From Nonomuraea montanisoli (GTDB taxonomy: Bacteria; Actinomycetota; Actinomycetes; Streptosporangiales; Streptosporangiaceae), in NCBI RefSeq assembly GCF_013363975.1, contig NZ_JABWGN010000001.1:682001-746000 (forward strand): a stretch of 64,000 nt of DNA, given 5' to 3'. A program made the position numbers and the translations under genes. Under the pieces are notes generated by a model that saw only the letters and a program-made list of their open reading frames with translations, ran no database searches and was not told the DNA's origin. Of the stretch, positions 63,990 through 64,000 are shown piece after piece. Positions within the stretch are counted from its first letter, which is position 1. Every line of letters begins with the position of its first letter.

Positions 63990-64000
63990 CCTTCGCCTTC

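Overview
The window is a 64 kb piece of a high-GC actinomycete chromosome. I infer a member of the Streptosporangiaceae (Nonomuraea/Streptosporangium-like). The basis is strong GC3 bias, many GTG starts and ATGA/GTGA stop-start overlaps, an ShbA/SigD-type sigma gene near guaB, an S4 protein with four N-terminal cysteines, a groES-groEL pair with a His-rich GroEL tail, and actinobacterial order in the rpsK-rpsD-rpoA-rplQ-truA and rplM-rpsI-glmM blocks. I see no tRNA, rRNA, insertion sequence, prophage or CRISPR array. Genus-level placement is inference.

Layout. 1-8.3 kb: secreted/lipoprotein beta-propeller proteins, a secreted peptidase-like hydrolase, an F420-type LLM oxidoreductase, an ArsC-like protein, a small secreted Cys protein, an ECF sigma factor with a membrane partner, and a small DUF1579-like protein. 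8.3-14.8 kb: glpD and a DeoR regulator, divergent from a four-gene amino-sugar operon (SIS isomerase/deaminase, GlcNAc/GalNAc-6-P deacetylase, PfkB kinase, class II aldolase) that reads as a complete N-acetylgalactosamine-type route to triose phosphates. 14.8-19.2 kb: a minus-strand run that begins with a 61-residue, six-cysteine peptide gene with a near-ideal ribosome binding site. It is followed by a strong hairpin, a membrane-anchored thioredoxin-like protein, an ABC exporter, an S26 signal peptidase, and then a kinase and an acetyltransferase. This is the best candidate for an undescribed system. 19.4-22.4 kb: SIS protein, MFS exporter, PPOX protein. 22.4-30.4 kb: guaB3-guaB, a TrmB/LuxR regulator, DUF5319, shbA with a truncated rsdA, and groEL-groES under a CIRCE element. 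30.5-34.3 kb: a methyltransferase with a long low-complexity insert and a 653-residue coiled-coil protein.

34.6-46 kb is the usual actinobacterial tRNA-t6A/cell-wall housekeeping block (tsaD, rimI, tsaB, tsaE, alr, nnrD/E, acpS), interrupted between tsaB and tsaE by tandem-repeat DNA, a kinase, a class F-like sortase and a predicted surface protein. 46-51.4 kb: coaA, a DUF389 membrane protein and a two-ATPase, two-permease ABC export cluster. 51.4-64 kb: glmM-rpsI-rplM, a secreted CAP-domain protein, two adjacent membrane proteins that share a homologous extracellular domain (one with a roughly 1000-residue Pro-rich region ahead of its membrane segment), truA with a large insert, and rplQ-rpoA-rpsD-rpsK.

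Two themes recur. First, non-coding minisatellites with periods of 33-47 bp sit at gene ends, and low-complexity inserts occur inside core enzymes (TruA, methyltransferase). Second, at least eight genes have no Shine-Dalgarno but a TANNNT-like hexamer 6-8 nt before the start codon, suggesting leaderless mRNAs.
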